Assembly (NCBI GenBank): GCA_029953675.1
Contig: JAMWBK010000001.1
Span: 1,277,001-1,341,000, forward strand
Source: Rhodosorus marinus
Taxonomy: Eukaryota; Rhodophyta; Stylonematophyceae; Stylonematales; Stylonemataceae
Reading direction: 5' to 3'
Length of the DNA stretch: 64,000 nt
A model generated the notes under the pieces. It did no database searches. It was not told the origin of the DNA and was given only the letters and a program-made list of their open reading frames with translations. This document shows positions 9,612 through 19,754 of this stretch, piece after piece. The position numbers and the translations under genes are program-made. Position 1 is the stretch's first letter. Each line of letters starts with the position of its first letter.

Positions 9612-10143
9612 AGAACAAGAAGCTTCCAAAAAGAGTTGGTGAGCGGACATATATATTTATATCCATCCGCCTACGCTCGTCCTCTTATCAACACTGTACC
9701 CACTTTCTAGAAAAACACTAAAACCAGCAACCCCGCAACTTTCGAGTACCTGTCCAGCAGAAATTCTCCCGCCCCCGTCTTCACACCTACAGGGCATATG
9801 ATCGTAGACGCATCGCCCGGTACCATTGGCGATTGAGTGTTCTGGCTTTTAACAGTGACTGTGGCAGGTAACCGTGAGCTTTATTGGGCAGTCGCCTAAT
9901 GCGACGTAACACTAAGCCGATTGCTATCTAGGGAATCACTCACAACAACCCCACACCGCCGAATGAGGGGTACGGGGTTATAATCTTCCGTAGATAGTGA
10001 CAAAATGAATGTTGCATTGAAATAAGCAGCTGCCTAATAAAGTCTACAGTTACGTGAGTCTAGGCTTCTTCTTCCCAAACCAACTTCCCCCTACCCTGTC
10101 CCCCTCCAAAACAACAGCAGAAAATCTCGGAGAGGAAGGAAAG
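9612..10143. other. intergenic
   Basis: About 530 bp without a recognised gene or repeat. Confidence 0.4.
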
Positions 10144-10933
10144 CAGATTCTATATTAATCCTTCAGCATGTCCAGAGAAGCCTCACCTCCCTCCCTCTCC
10201 CCCAGCCCTCCGCCAGCTGTCGCTCATACAGAAGCCCCCATACCCAAACATTCCAAGTCATCCAAGCCTCTCGCCGTACGCTTTAACGTAACCCCAATCT
10301 GTATTCGATTCGATTCGATTCGAATACAGATTGAAGTATCGATTGAATGGACCGTATTCAGTCAATATATACTTGGCTAATTTATTTCGAAAATGAAAAC
10401 ACAAAATTAGAAAAAATTAGAGCTGGCTTGAACGTTGGATTTGATTGATTACAATCGTTATTTGACAATATTGATTGTTTTTGAGAGAAGAACGAACGAA
10501 TACATCGTTTCGAATACATCGTTTGATGTATTCGTTCGTTCTTCTTTCAAAAGTTTCGAATACATCGTTTGATGTATTCGTTCGTTCTTCTCTCAAAAAC
10601 AATCAATATTGTCAAATAACGATTGTAATCAATCAAATCCAACGTTCAAGCCAGCTCTAATTTTTTCTAATTTTGTGTTTTCATTTTCGAAATAAATTAG
10701 CCAAGTATATATTGACTGAATACGGTCCATTCAATCGATACTTCAATCTGTATTCGAATCGAATCGAATCGAATACAGATTGGGGTTACGTTAAAGCGTA
10801 CGGCGAGAGGCTTGGATGACTTGGAATGTTTGGGTATGGGGGCTTCTGTATGAGCGACAGCTGGCGGAGGGCTGGGGGAGAGGGAGGGAGGTGAGGCTTC
10901 TCTGGACATGCTGAAGGATTAATATAGAATCTG
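10144..10933. repeat. 790-bp near-perfect inverted repeat (arms about 363 bp)
   Basis: The left arm 10144-10506 and the right arm 10571-10933 appear identical in inverted orientation; both encode the same 70-residue chance frame. The 64-bp centre contains smaller inverted copies of a GAATACATCG / CGATGTATTC motif. Arms carry short TCGAT repeats (TCGATTCGATTCGATTCG near 10309). No target duplication is seen at the ends and no protein is encoded. Identity of the arms implies a very recent origin or an assembly effect. Confidence 0.85.
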
Positions 10934-11072
10934 TATTCAGTCAATATATACTGGGCTAATTTATTTCGAAAATGAAAACACAAAATTAGAAAAAATTGGA
11001 GCTGGCTTGAACGTTGGATTTGATTGATTACAATCGTTATTTGACAATATTGATTGTTTTTGAGAGAAGAGC
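10934..11072 (+). repeat. third, direct partial copy of the palindrome arm
   Basis: It matches left-arm positions about 10351-10492 in the same orientation, with two visible substitutions (ACTGGGC for ACTTGGC, TTGGAGC for TTAGAGC). It abuts the palindrome directly. Confidence 0.8.
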
Positions 11073-11099
11073 GCAAAGCGCACGGATAGTGATGGAGGG

Positions 11100-12478
11100 T
11101 TAGGCGGTTGGGCTGAACCCAAGCGGGAATAGGGTCTTGGAAGCTAGTCCTAATTGGGTTCCCTACGTCAGGGCGGTATAGGCCTCTGTAATCGAGCTGT
11201 TATCCAACCAACAGCTGTGGTCGCTTGGGGCACCGCCCTCCCGACGTTGAACGGTTGGGTGTATCCAGTTTCCGGAATTTGGAGGTCAGTCTTTCCAGTA
11301 ATGATCTACACTCTAGTGTCCCTGAAAGTGCCCGTGGTGTGTTGCTCGAGCTCCAATCGGAGATTTCATTCTGTACCAGTCTCCCCCAGCCGACCTTCAC
11401 CCATGGCTGGCTGGCTGGTGAGCCGTGTTTTCGCGGGCTCGCGGCCCTGCGACCCGCCGGTCCTGTACCTATCGCGCTTGACCCTGTGGTTGCTGAATAA
11501 ACAGATGTCCCTCGCGATCATCCTGATGATGGACCGGGCTCTGGGAGTCGCGTATCCGCACGCACGGATGCGTTGCAAAATACTTTTTCTTGGGACTTGC
11601 ACCGTGCTGAACGGTCTACTTCTAGCGCAGATGGTCTCAGCTCCCCGAGATCGCGCTCGCCCGCGTAGTCTTGAGGGGTGTATTAGCTCTCATTGGCTCA
11701 TAACCGTCCCCGCTTTTCCGCCACTCACACTCACAGATTTCGAAGTGCGCACTTCTCTGCGCTTAAACCTCGGCTTACATCAGCCGCCCCGGCCTTCCGA
11801 GATGGGTCACCCTGCCCTATACGCTCTCGGAACGAAGATACAGCGGATTTTGGCCCCCACCTGCTCGCCAGCTGCCCCGCTGTGAAAGGAGCCCGAACCC
11901 GATGACATACGCAGATCCTTAACCTGCTAGACCGCGAACTACAACGGCCTACCTACGGCAAGCCAATGTTGAAATTGAACGGGAGAAGCCCCTGCCTGTC
12001 GCAGACTACCAAAATAAGTAAGTCCGCGTGGCTAGCGTCTTGGTCACCTGTGACGATAGCCGCCGTACGACATACGTTGATCTTGCTTGTCATTGTTCAG
12101 AATCCTCAGGCTCGTCGTTATTTGCCGGCTGCGGGAGAGCGCCGTGGATTTGCCACTGCCAATAAGACGTCGCGAAGAGTTGAAATATGGGGGTGGCTTT
12201 GTCTACCCCAGGCATACGTGCTTTGGCTCTAGCTCATCGCCTGGTACCTCTGGTCGTTGAGTGTTTTGCGTTTCTGGATTCCGTTGACTGTCGTTAGCTT
12301 CGGGAAGTGTTTCGCGAACGCCTTGACCGTCTGCTCTAGCTGTTTACCCGTTTAAGTTTCTTGCTGTGGCGTATGAATGCTGCTTTGATGTAAGAGGCGC
12401 ACGATCTTCGCCGCGCTTAGTCTTTTTTTTCCCCTCGGGGTTTTTCCTTCAGTCTCCGATTAAACAAATTCCTTCATT
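11100..12478 (+). pseudogene. old family A copy, ORF2 middle to 3' end
   Basis: A decayed family A copy reaching further 5' than most. SLRQGGIGLCNRAV is homologous to LRLGGFGVADRGLV of element B ORF2, then the CCHC/endonuclease region (decayed), then LSFLLWRMNAAL and the ATTAAACAAATTC tail. Many stops and frameshifts mean it encodes nothing whole. Confidence 0.75.
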
Positions 12479-12506
12479 GAATGAATTCGTTTTAATCTGA
12501 GACTGG
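12479..12506 (-). mobile_element. family A 3' tip in inverted orientation
   Basis: The reverse complement of the last about 28 bp of family A (GAATGAATTCGTTTTAATCT on the plus strand) directly abuts the 3' end of the preceding plus-strand A copy, tail to tail. Confidence 0.55.
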
Positions 12507-13050
12507 GTTACACAACTCATACAATGGAGACTGGAGGTGACGCTGGAACCGAGCGGACACTATCCAGGCAGCCACCTTCGACTGGACAGAATAGCACGCC
12601 ACCCTCGGACCAGGAAGCTGTACGTGATCGACGTAAAAGTGACCCGGCCGTTGCAAAAGACCTACCTACACAAAGCTTCCTGGGAGACAGGGTACGCTTC
12701 ACGCAAGGCCGAGAAGTTTAAACAGTCCAACCACCGGGATGCGACCGGGGCTCATAAGGACGACATTTTCGTGCCCTCCTGCGTGGAGACGTTCGCGAGG
12801 ATGGGTAAAGCAAGCTGATGAGTTCTTAAAAGAGGTGACTCTGCACTTGCAGCACCCAGCGACACAAGTCAGCGAAGCACGCGCGAAACTCAACTATTCT
12901 TTACGGAAAGCGAATGCACAACTTGCCACGCAGGCGCGCCGAATTGACGAAGGGAGCTATCAGATCGTCCCTCTAGTAGAACGTAGCCGCACAACCCAGC
13001 AGGTTTTTATTAACGGCATAGATTCATGCCTTATTTCCTCCTGACCGGCT
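12507..13050 (+). pseudogene. restriction-like endonuclease end of another non-LTR lineage
   Basis: Translation gives RLDRIARHPRTRKLYVIDVK then TGYASRKAEKFKQ and VETFARMGKA, and, after a frameshift, ADEFLKEV. The pattern R-x-D-x(11)-D-V-K plus the downstream F-x-R-x-G block matches the endonuclease domains at 48763-49331 and 16351-16850. It is distinct from families A and B. The Pro of the usual R-P-D is Leu here. Confidence 0.65.
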
Positions 13051-13069
13051 CTAATAGGGAGTCCATTAG

Positions 13070-13540
13070 TCTTGAATTGAACGTGAGAAGCCCCTGCCTG
13101 TCGCAGACTACGAGAATGATGAACGCCGCGTGGCTGACCTCGTGGTCACCTGTGACGTAGCCGTACGACGTACGTTGACAATGCTGTTCCTAATCCTCAG
13201 GCTTGTCGCTATTTGCCGCTGCCAACATGAGACGTCGCAAAGAGTTGAAATATGCGGAGGCCTTGTCTTCCCCAGGCATTCGTGCTTGGGCTTTAGCTCA
13301 TCGGCTAGTACCTCTGGTCATTGAGTGCCTTGGGTTTTTGGATTCCGTTGGTTCTCGTTAGTTTCGGGAAGTGTTCCGCGAACGCTCTGACCGTCTGTCC
13401 TCGTGTCTACCCGTTTAAGTTTCTTGCTGTGGCGTATGAACGCTGCTTTGACGTAAGAGGCGCACGATCTTCGACGCGCTTAGGCTTTTTTTTCCTCTCG
13501 GCTTTTTTTTCTTTCAGCCTCCGATGTAACCAATTCATTC
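13070..13540 (+). mobile_element. family A copy with 17-bp target duplication
   Basis: A 5'-truncated family A copy from the endonuclease region to the tail, flanked by AATAGGGAGTCCATTAG (13053-13069) and the same with one mismatch (13541-13557). The frame is broken. Confidence 0.85.
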
Positions 13541-13754
13541 AATAGGGAGTCCCTTAGCGAAAGCTTTCCCGGTTTCAGGGCGACCAGCTGTGGCGACTAC
13601 AACGATTCGATTAGATCTATTCCGGTCCATCAATAGAAATTTGTTTTACCTAAAAGACAAAAAAAAACCGAGTGTCGCAGGACCGGAATTCCGGCCTCAT
13701 CGTAAAATTAAGTAGACATAAAAACAGTATTTCCAACGGAGTAACGGCGGATGA

Positions 13755-13820
13755 TAGCGTTCAACTGATAATCATCATATACACGTTATCGTGTATATGA
13801 TGATTATCAGTTGAACGCTA
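13755..13820. repeat. perfect 31-bp-arm palindrome with a 4-base loop
   Basis: Arms 13755-13785 and 13790-13820 are exact reverse complements around TTAT. It lies about 300 bp upstream of the dehydrogenase gene. As RNA it would form a strong hairpin; as DNA it could be cruciform. It is not a family A or B tail. Confidence 0.95.
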
Positions 13821-14118
13821 ACGGTTTTTGCGTCATATCTTCCACGTTTAAGGACTATGAACGTCATATTTGTTTTTGATTTAGAGTTTTATGTGTATTA
13901 TGAAAATATATATGATCATATTGTAGAGATTTTTCTTAGATGTAGATTGTGTTTGTCCATGAGAGTAGCTGCTGTTTTGGTACTTAAATTGGATTCGGGT
14001 GGGGAGCGTGGAGGGTTGGAGTGGGGAAGGGAGGGGAGGCTGTGTGAAGGAGCTTGAAATTGGATGCCGGTGTTGTGGATGTGTGTGAGGATTTTTGGCC
14101 CTCGGAGGAGAGAACGGG
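13821..14118 (+). other. upstream region of the dehydrogenase gene
   Basis: AT-rich, then G-rich towards the ATG. No TATATAAG was found; an ATATATATG stretch near 13905-13913 is the only TATA-like sequence. Confidence 0.4.
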
Positions 14119-15054
14119 ATGGGTTGGACTGCAGATGAAATACCGGACCTTAGCGGGAAGGTTGCGATTGTGACTGGTGCGAATACTGGGCTCGGGAAGG
14201 AAATCGCGACCCGTCTTGCGGAGCACGATGCGACTACTGTGATGGCGTGTCGGACGGCGGCGAAGGCGGAGGCGGCGAAGAAGGAGATCCTGGCGGAGAT
14301 CGGAGAGAGGAAGCGGTTGGAGGTGATGGCGCTGGACGTGTCGTCATTGGAGTCGGTGAGGAGCTTTGCGGTAGAGTTTTCGTCAAAGTACAAGCGACTG
14401 GATATTCTGATGGAGAACGCGGGGGTAATGGCGCTGGATCCAAAGCAGGAGAGCGTAGACGGATTCGAGATGCAGTTCGCGACAAACCACATCGGACACT
14501 TTCTGCTAACAAAGATGCTAATGCCTCTGCTGGAGAAGACGGAGGGAAGCCGTGTGGTGACCCACAGCAGTGCCGCAAACTTTAGCGGGAAGTTCCAGTG
14601 GGACGACATCCAGGGCGAGAAGAGCTACAAACCCTGGGACCAGTACTCTATGACCAAACTCGCCAACATATGCTTCGCCAACGAGTTGAACAAACGAGTC
14701 CAAACGGCCGGTAAAGGCTTCCCCACTACCTACTCCGTCCACCCCGGAGGTGTCAGAACTCAGCTCCTGGACAACGCCGTGCAAGACTTTCGGGCCAAAA
14801 CTTTCGACTTCTTTAGTTCTTATGCCTTTGGAACTTTCGAGACGGGATCAAGGCCAGCTCTGTTCGCGTGTGCTGCACCCGAGGCAGAGCCAGGAGCGTT
14901 CTATGGGCCCACCGGCCCGATCCCGATGCTCAGCTTGATGAACGGCAGCTACCCGGGCAAAATAGCGCCAAACAAGCTTGCGCTCGACAGCGAGGAGTGC
15001 AAGAAGCTATGGGAACTGTCTGAGGAGCTCATCGAGGAAAAATTTGATATCTAA
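14119..15054 (+). CDS. short-chain dehydrogenase/reductase, retinol-dehydrogenase-like, 311 aa
   Basis: A single-exon NAD(P)-dependent oxidoreductase. Start at ATG 14119 (MGWTADEIPDLSGK), since the frame upstream has no ATG. The Rossmann motif TGANTGLG is at residues 19-26, NAGV at 100-103, NHIGHF at 123-128, the catalytic Ser near 151 (THSSAAN) and Tyr176-x3-Lys180 (YSMTK): the complete SDR active site. PGGVRTQL follows near residue 210. Arg45 after the second strand (VMACR) favours NADP(H). Length and motif spelling match the retinol dehydrogenase/WWOX-like branch, which in algae acts on lipid or pigment-type carbonyls; the substrate cannot be read from sequence. There is no signal peptide, so probably cytosolic or membrane-surface. 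Confidence 0.9.
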   Translation: MGWTADEIPDLSGKVAIVTGANTGLGKEIATRLAEHDATTVMACRTAAKAEAAKKEILAEIGERKRLEVMALDVSSLESVRSFAVEFSSKYKRLDILMENAGVMALDPKQESVDGFEMQFATNHIGHFLLTKMLMPLLEKTEGSRVVTHSSAANFSGKFQWDDIQGEKSYKPWDQYSMTKLANICFANELNKRVQTAGKGFPTTYSVHPGGVRTQLLDNAVQDFRAKTFDFFSSYAFGTFETGSRPALFACAAPEAEPGAFYGPTGPIPMLSLMNGSYPGKIAPNKLALDSEECKKLWELSEELIEEKFDI

Positions 15055-16330
15055 AGTGGAACTACGCGACGGCGATCATCGCTCTCGGCTCAATCTGCTC
15101 TATCTGAATTGCGAACTGGGACTCTGCTTGAAGAATATGTTCCGATGACGGGCAAGCACGGGAGGAAGAGGTCGGAAGGTTCCAACGCCCTACGCAAGAC
15201 AATTAAGTAAAACTCGCCGCCAGGCGTCGGTCACCGATCTCGTTCGTCTGAAGCGCCGTGACTGAGCGCAGTCGACGGGACCATACCCTCTGTAAAGGAG
15301 GAGGAGAAGCCAACTCGCTTCCTCACCAAAAATACGACTCATCCAGAAACCCGTTGGATGCGGGCCTGCATACTCTCCATTTTTACTCAAAAACTCGTCC
15401 ATCCCGACGTCTTTGGTCATTCACACTTTTTCCCATCAACTAAAACTGAATAGCTATCGATTCTGTGTATCGAGCACAGTATTATTGAGTAAATGCTGGT
15501 CATAGAATGATGGGTGCACGAGCACAAGTCCACTCATCACTATCCTGAAAGGACAGCCTGTCAACCTCCACACCGTCTCTCCTTAAGCAACGTATTGTGC
15601 TGACAGTATGTCGCGACATATTGTCGAAAGTTTTGTCGTAGTCCTGTAGCAATGTCGTGCCTAGGTGTCGGTGATAAGTTGTTTAGTAAGACCACCAACG
15701 ATTTATAGATTGATTACTGCAATGAGGACTGATGATGGCCTTTAACTGATGGACTTGAAGCGGTGATCGTCATTGTTTGAATCTCTACTGGATCGAGGCC
15801 AATAGGAGGCAGTAACACAGATCAAGCCCCCGTGGTTGGCCATGATCTAAATGCTCCGTATGATGGATGAACACCTTGAGTATCTCCAGCTACTATGACT
15901 TTAGGGGTCACCTTAGAAGCTTCACATTGGTTTTTGTAAACGGATCTCCTACAATCTGAACGATTTCCATGATGAGCTAAGCCTCCCAGCTTGATCTTGC
16001 TGTGCTAGCGATGCCACACCACTATATAAACTTTATATAACATATACTCAAAGGTCTCCGGCTTGGACTCGGGACGTTTGAAAGAAAGCGAGAGAGTCAA
16101 CGGCCATATAGAAGCAGACTAACATAGTTTATGAGACCACGCGCTTATTCATGTCGAATGACTGTGGTGTGCCTATGGACACTGACGATGGTGGTGCTGC
16201 GGCTCCGTCCTCCCCGGCAATCATCAATCAACAAGAAGATGAAGAAAAACTCCTTGCACCAACTTGCGGATGTAGCGATAGGGATGCAGCTACATCCGGA
16301 AGAAAAGCACGATAGGCTATGCTAAGGAGA
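15055..16330. other. intergenic with a diverged dispersed repeat
   Basis: No supported gene. The part at about 15600-15880 resembles 60590-60870 (shared GATTACTGC/GATCACTGC and AGCGGTGAT-GTCA stretches), so it is probably an old repeat. An acidic open frame starts near 16149 (MSNDCGVPMDTDDGG) but is short and unassigned. Confidence 0.4.
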
Positions 16331-16850
16331 CCCCAGAGCGGGGTACAATACTACATTCTATGGGAAAGTGTTCGAACATATTCATCTTTACGCGTGGCAC
16401 GGATCGCCCAGCGACCGGTACCACGCCAGAGTTCTCGACTCAGATCCACTCGGACGAGAGTGCGCGCGTCCGCGTTGCTTTCGAGATGTTCAGTAGCTTC
16501 TTTGAGGAAGTTTTTTGCGGCTTGACCAAGTCTTCCAAACCCTCCCATGGCGACAGTACAAATTGGGAGTCATTGTGAGCGCCGTTGGCATCACGATATT
16601 TGGCTCGTTTCCGTGCTTCAGAGTTAGCTGCAGCATAGCCGGTTTGATAGGCACCACGAGCAACTAGATGGGCTCTTAGCGGGGACTCTACCTTGACATC
16701 AAGAACATTCTGCTTACCAGTACGATGATGACGAACAAGAACGTATGGTCGAAGCCGGCGACCATCAAAAAAGTTGGAGGGCTTAACTTGAACCTGATAA
16801 AGGTGCCACCGCCGTAGGTGTCGCGCAAGTTCATCGCGACTCTTGGTAGG
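16331..16850 (-). pseudogene. endonuclease end of a third non-LTR lineage
   Basis: Minus-strand translation from about 16800 down gives RPYVLVRHHRTGKQNVLDVK, TGYAAANSEARKRAK and, after a frameshift, GGFGRLGQAAKNFLKEATEH. Order and spacing match the 12.5-kb and 49-kb domains. The expected R-P-D reads R-P-Y, so a catalytic Asp is lost. Dead copy. Confidence 0.65.
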
Positions 16851-16854
16851 TCAG

Positions 16855-16990
16855 TCTCTCAGCTTTATGGATTCCGTTTGCTCCCGTTGGCTCCCGCTGG
16901 CTCCCGTTGGCTTCGCGAATTGTTCCGCGAGCGCGGACGGCTCTCGTCGTCTACCCGGATTGAGTTTTCTGATGTACGTACGAACGGTGC
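16855..16990 (+). pseudogene. degenerate family A remnant
   Basis: LYGFRLLP-type sequence with CGCGAATTGTTCCGCGAGCG resembles the family A stretch encoding RWLRELFRERPDRL. It has lost the rest. Confidence 0.45.
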
Positions 16991-18735
16991 TTTGAATGGG
17001 GGGAGGGGGAAGGGGTGCGCTTGCAGACGCACTGTCGTCTCTTGCTTCTTCCTCTTCAACGTCACTGCCTATGGTTGCCGCTGATGTCACCATGGACTTT
17101 GTCCTGCTTGCACGGCAAAACCAGCAAGAAAAGATCTGTTGTTTGAATTTCAAGTTCCGTTTTCGTCTCAAAAAAAAGGGGCCAAATATGTGCCATCGTA
17201 GAAACTCCAGTCTCCAACTTCCGTCTCAAAGTAGAAACTAGTTCCGTCGGGTTTTATCTGGGCGATCTATACTAAAATTACGATTTTTGGATATATATTG
17301 TGCTAAAACTGAGACATAGCTAACTTTTAAATTACTTTAATTCACATTTTGCTCTGATTCTGGGACAGTCGATTGTTCTTGTTTTGTCCATAGCTTCAAG
17401 TCCCATCTATTCTTTTTAATAAGGGTTGTTGTCATAAAATGTCCGAGAAAACAACGAGCCTCTGCTGTATATTGAATAAACTAAGAAAATTCATTCGCGT
17501 GCAGTGGAAACTCTTTGAAAACACATGTCTGATCGCGCCTATATCGGACAGGCTTTTCTTCCAATATATGGGATATTTATTCTTCTATTCGATATTATTC
17601 GTACTAGTATCTGTACTAAGATTTGTTATCGGACGAAACATGACATATTAATCCCACCTGTCGTTTGATATCGTTTTTCAAGAAATATGCTCCCTATTCC
17701 AAGGGAGAGACACGTGGGCAGATCATAAAGGTAAATACCATAAGTATTTTTAAACTAATTAGACCAATGAATTCCTCTTACACAATCGTTCTTGAAACTG
17801 ATTGGATATGGAGAAATTGTGCACCAATAATTTTGATAAGTCTTCTGTAATTTGTCTTTTTGGGGGGGGGGGATTTGTGCTGTCAAATACGCCGAGTTCT
17901 ATAGCCTTTTTTTCCAATAAACTCATATTTCTACTATGCTTTTCGAGCGTCATTGAAAAGTAATTCACTATTCAAAATAATTCTCATTGTTTTTGTTTAG
18001 ATTTTATTGTTGTGGATTGTTAAATAATGTCAAAATGAGAATTTGATGTGGGATTCTAGTCCCCGCGATTCCCCCCCTCCCCTCCCCGGGTTTCCCACAC
18101 CACCCGACTTGCTGCACGGAGCTGGTTCTCCAGGTACTTGAAAGGTATCGATCGTTTGTACATTTGGTCTCTGCTTCAGCGTTCTCGCTTCGTGGCCTAT
18201 TTCATAGCGACCTAGCTCATCTTGTTGGTACCCCAATTTCACCCCAACGGAGTGACTCTCTTCGCATTCAAGCACTGTTTTGTTGTTGGATGTATGCGTG
18301 ATATCATCGTCCTTCCTGCTTCTGAGAGTAGTTACAATGGGGTAGGTCATAAAACACCGTTTTCAACCTTTTTTGTTGTTTCTCTTAGGCAAATGAGCCG
18401 TGTGGTCCCCATCGGCCGACCACATTCCTTGTCAGCGATAACTGGTCGACAGAGCAGGTGAAAGAGTTACTTCGGAGATAAGCGAGTGGGGAGGTAAACC
18501 TTGTTCGTGGAGGGTTTTTTTTTTTTTTTGGCTCACATGCGGTCCGTTTACGGCTTCTCCTTCTCTACTGCTCAATGTGGGTGGCCTCCAGCTTCAAAGT
18601 ACGTACTCGTTGAGCAAAAAAGACATGTTGAAATGGCCAGTCAATATTCGCAAGGAGCATTTTTTGAAAAAACAATGTCGGTGTGGCATTCGTCCGCACG
18701 ACATTAGCAGCGACCAGGAGAATTTCTCTCACCCT
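16991..18735. other. AT-rich intergenic region
   Basis: About 1.7 kb of AT-rich sequence with homopolymers (G run near 17862, T run near 18518). No gene, RNA or named repeat could be supported. Confidence 0.45.
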
Positions 18736-18749
18736 AATCGAATATTTTT

Positions 18750-19036
18750 ATAGGTCTTCCCCAGGCATTGGCGCTTCGGCTCTAGCTCATCGCCTGGTAC
18801 CTCTGGTCACGTTGAGTGCTTTGGGTTTATGGATTCCGCCGGTTCTCTTTGGCTTCGGCAAGTGTTCCGCGAACGCTCCTGACCGTCTTTCCTCAGTGTT
18901 CACCCGTTTAAGTTTCTTGCTGTGGCGTATGAACGCTGCTTTGATGTTGGAGGCGCGCGATCTTCTCCGCGCTTAGTTTTCTTTTCCCCTCGGGGTTGTT
19001 TTCTTTCAGTCTCCGATTAAACCAATTCATTCATTC
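18750..19036 (+). mobile_element. family A copy with 14-bp target duplication
   Basis: The last about 280 bp of family A (LSFLLWRMNAALMLEARDLL and tail), flanked by AATCGAATATTTTT at 18736-18749 and 19037-19050. Confidence 0.85.
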
Positions 19037-19050
19037 AATCGAATATTTTT

Positions 19051-19754
19051 TTTAGGATCCTACTTTTCGACGGCACCTCCGCGGCCAAAGAGTTTGTCAA
19101 TGCTCCCAAAGAACAATGGCCTATCGGGCTCTTCTCTGGTGGCCGGGATCGAAAAAAAAAGAAAAGGGATCAAAACATGATTTTCCGAGTCGTTATCCTG
19201 GCCAATGAGTGTCGATGGTGTTGCGAACATTGGCGTCATCACGAAGGAAATCCTCGATTTGGATGGAATTGTGCTGGCCAGCGGTCGAGGCTCAACGTTT
19301 CTTTTAGGTACATCGGCCTTGGGGAAGGGAGAGTTGAAAGAGGTGTGTTTTGGAGGAGCAGCTGAATGTGAGTGTTTAGTGACTGTTTGAGAGGGTAAAG
19401 AGTTTGGGGTGGTTGGGAGGCAAGGCGTGGAGAGGTTTGGACGGGTTTGTAGTAACGAGGGAGGATGACGGTACAATTTTTTGGACTAACTTTTTTTGAT
19501 TTGTTCCTTTAGATTTCCGCTTCGACCGGCCAGGCTTTTTTCGATTGGACCCTTTTTTTTACGATCTAACGAATCGTTTTTGAAGCCGTCGATTTATCTT
19601 CGCAAGGCTGTAGCACTTTTTGGGACATAGAGCCTGTTAAAGCAATTGGGAAGGTGTCGAGAAATAGGCTGGTCTTGATGATAAAAGTTGCGGTTATCCG
19701 CGGGAGGGGGGGGTGGAGGGAGGGGTAAAGCAAGCGAATAAATTAGAAACCCAA
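19051..19754. other. upstream region of the dehydrogenase-like giant
   Basis: Open frames on both strands at 19060-19476 are unconvincing. GATAAAAG near 19678, about 75 bp before the ATG, is a weak TATA candidate. A G run is at about 19704-19713. Confidence 0.4.

Noticed and set aside
10168-10909. two identical 70-residue frames (MSREASPPSLSPSPPP)
   Set aside because: They are the same chance frame in the two palindrome arms; low-complexity start and no conservation signal.
13650-13830. terminator or CRISPR-like repeat
   Set aside because: A single palindrome, no array or spacer periodicity, in eukaryotic sequence.
19060-19476. 138-residue minus-strand frame
   Set aside because: Its end overlaps plus-strand frames of equal quality; no domain or promoter decides between them.
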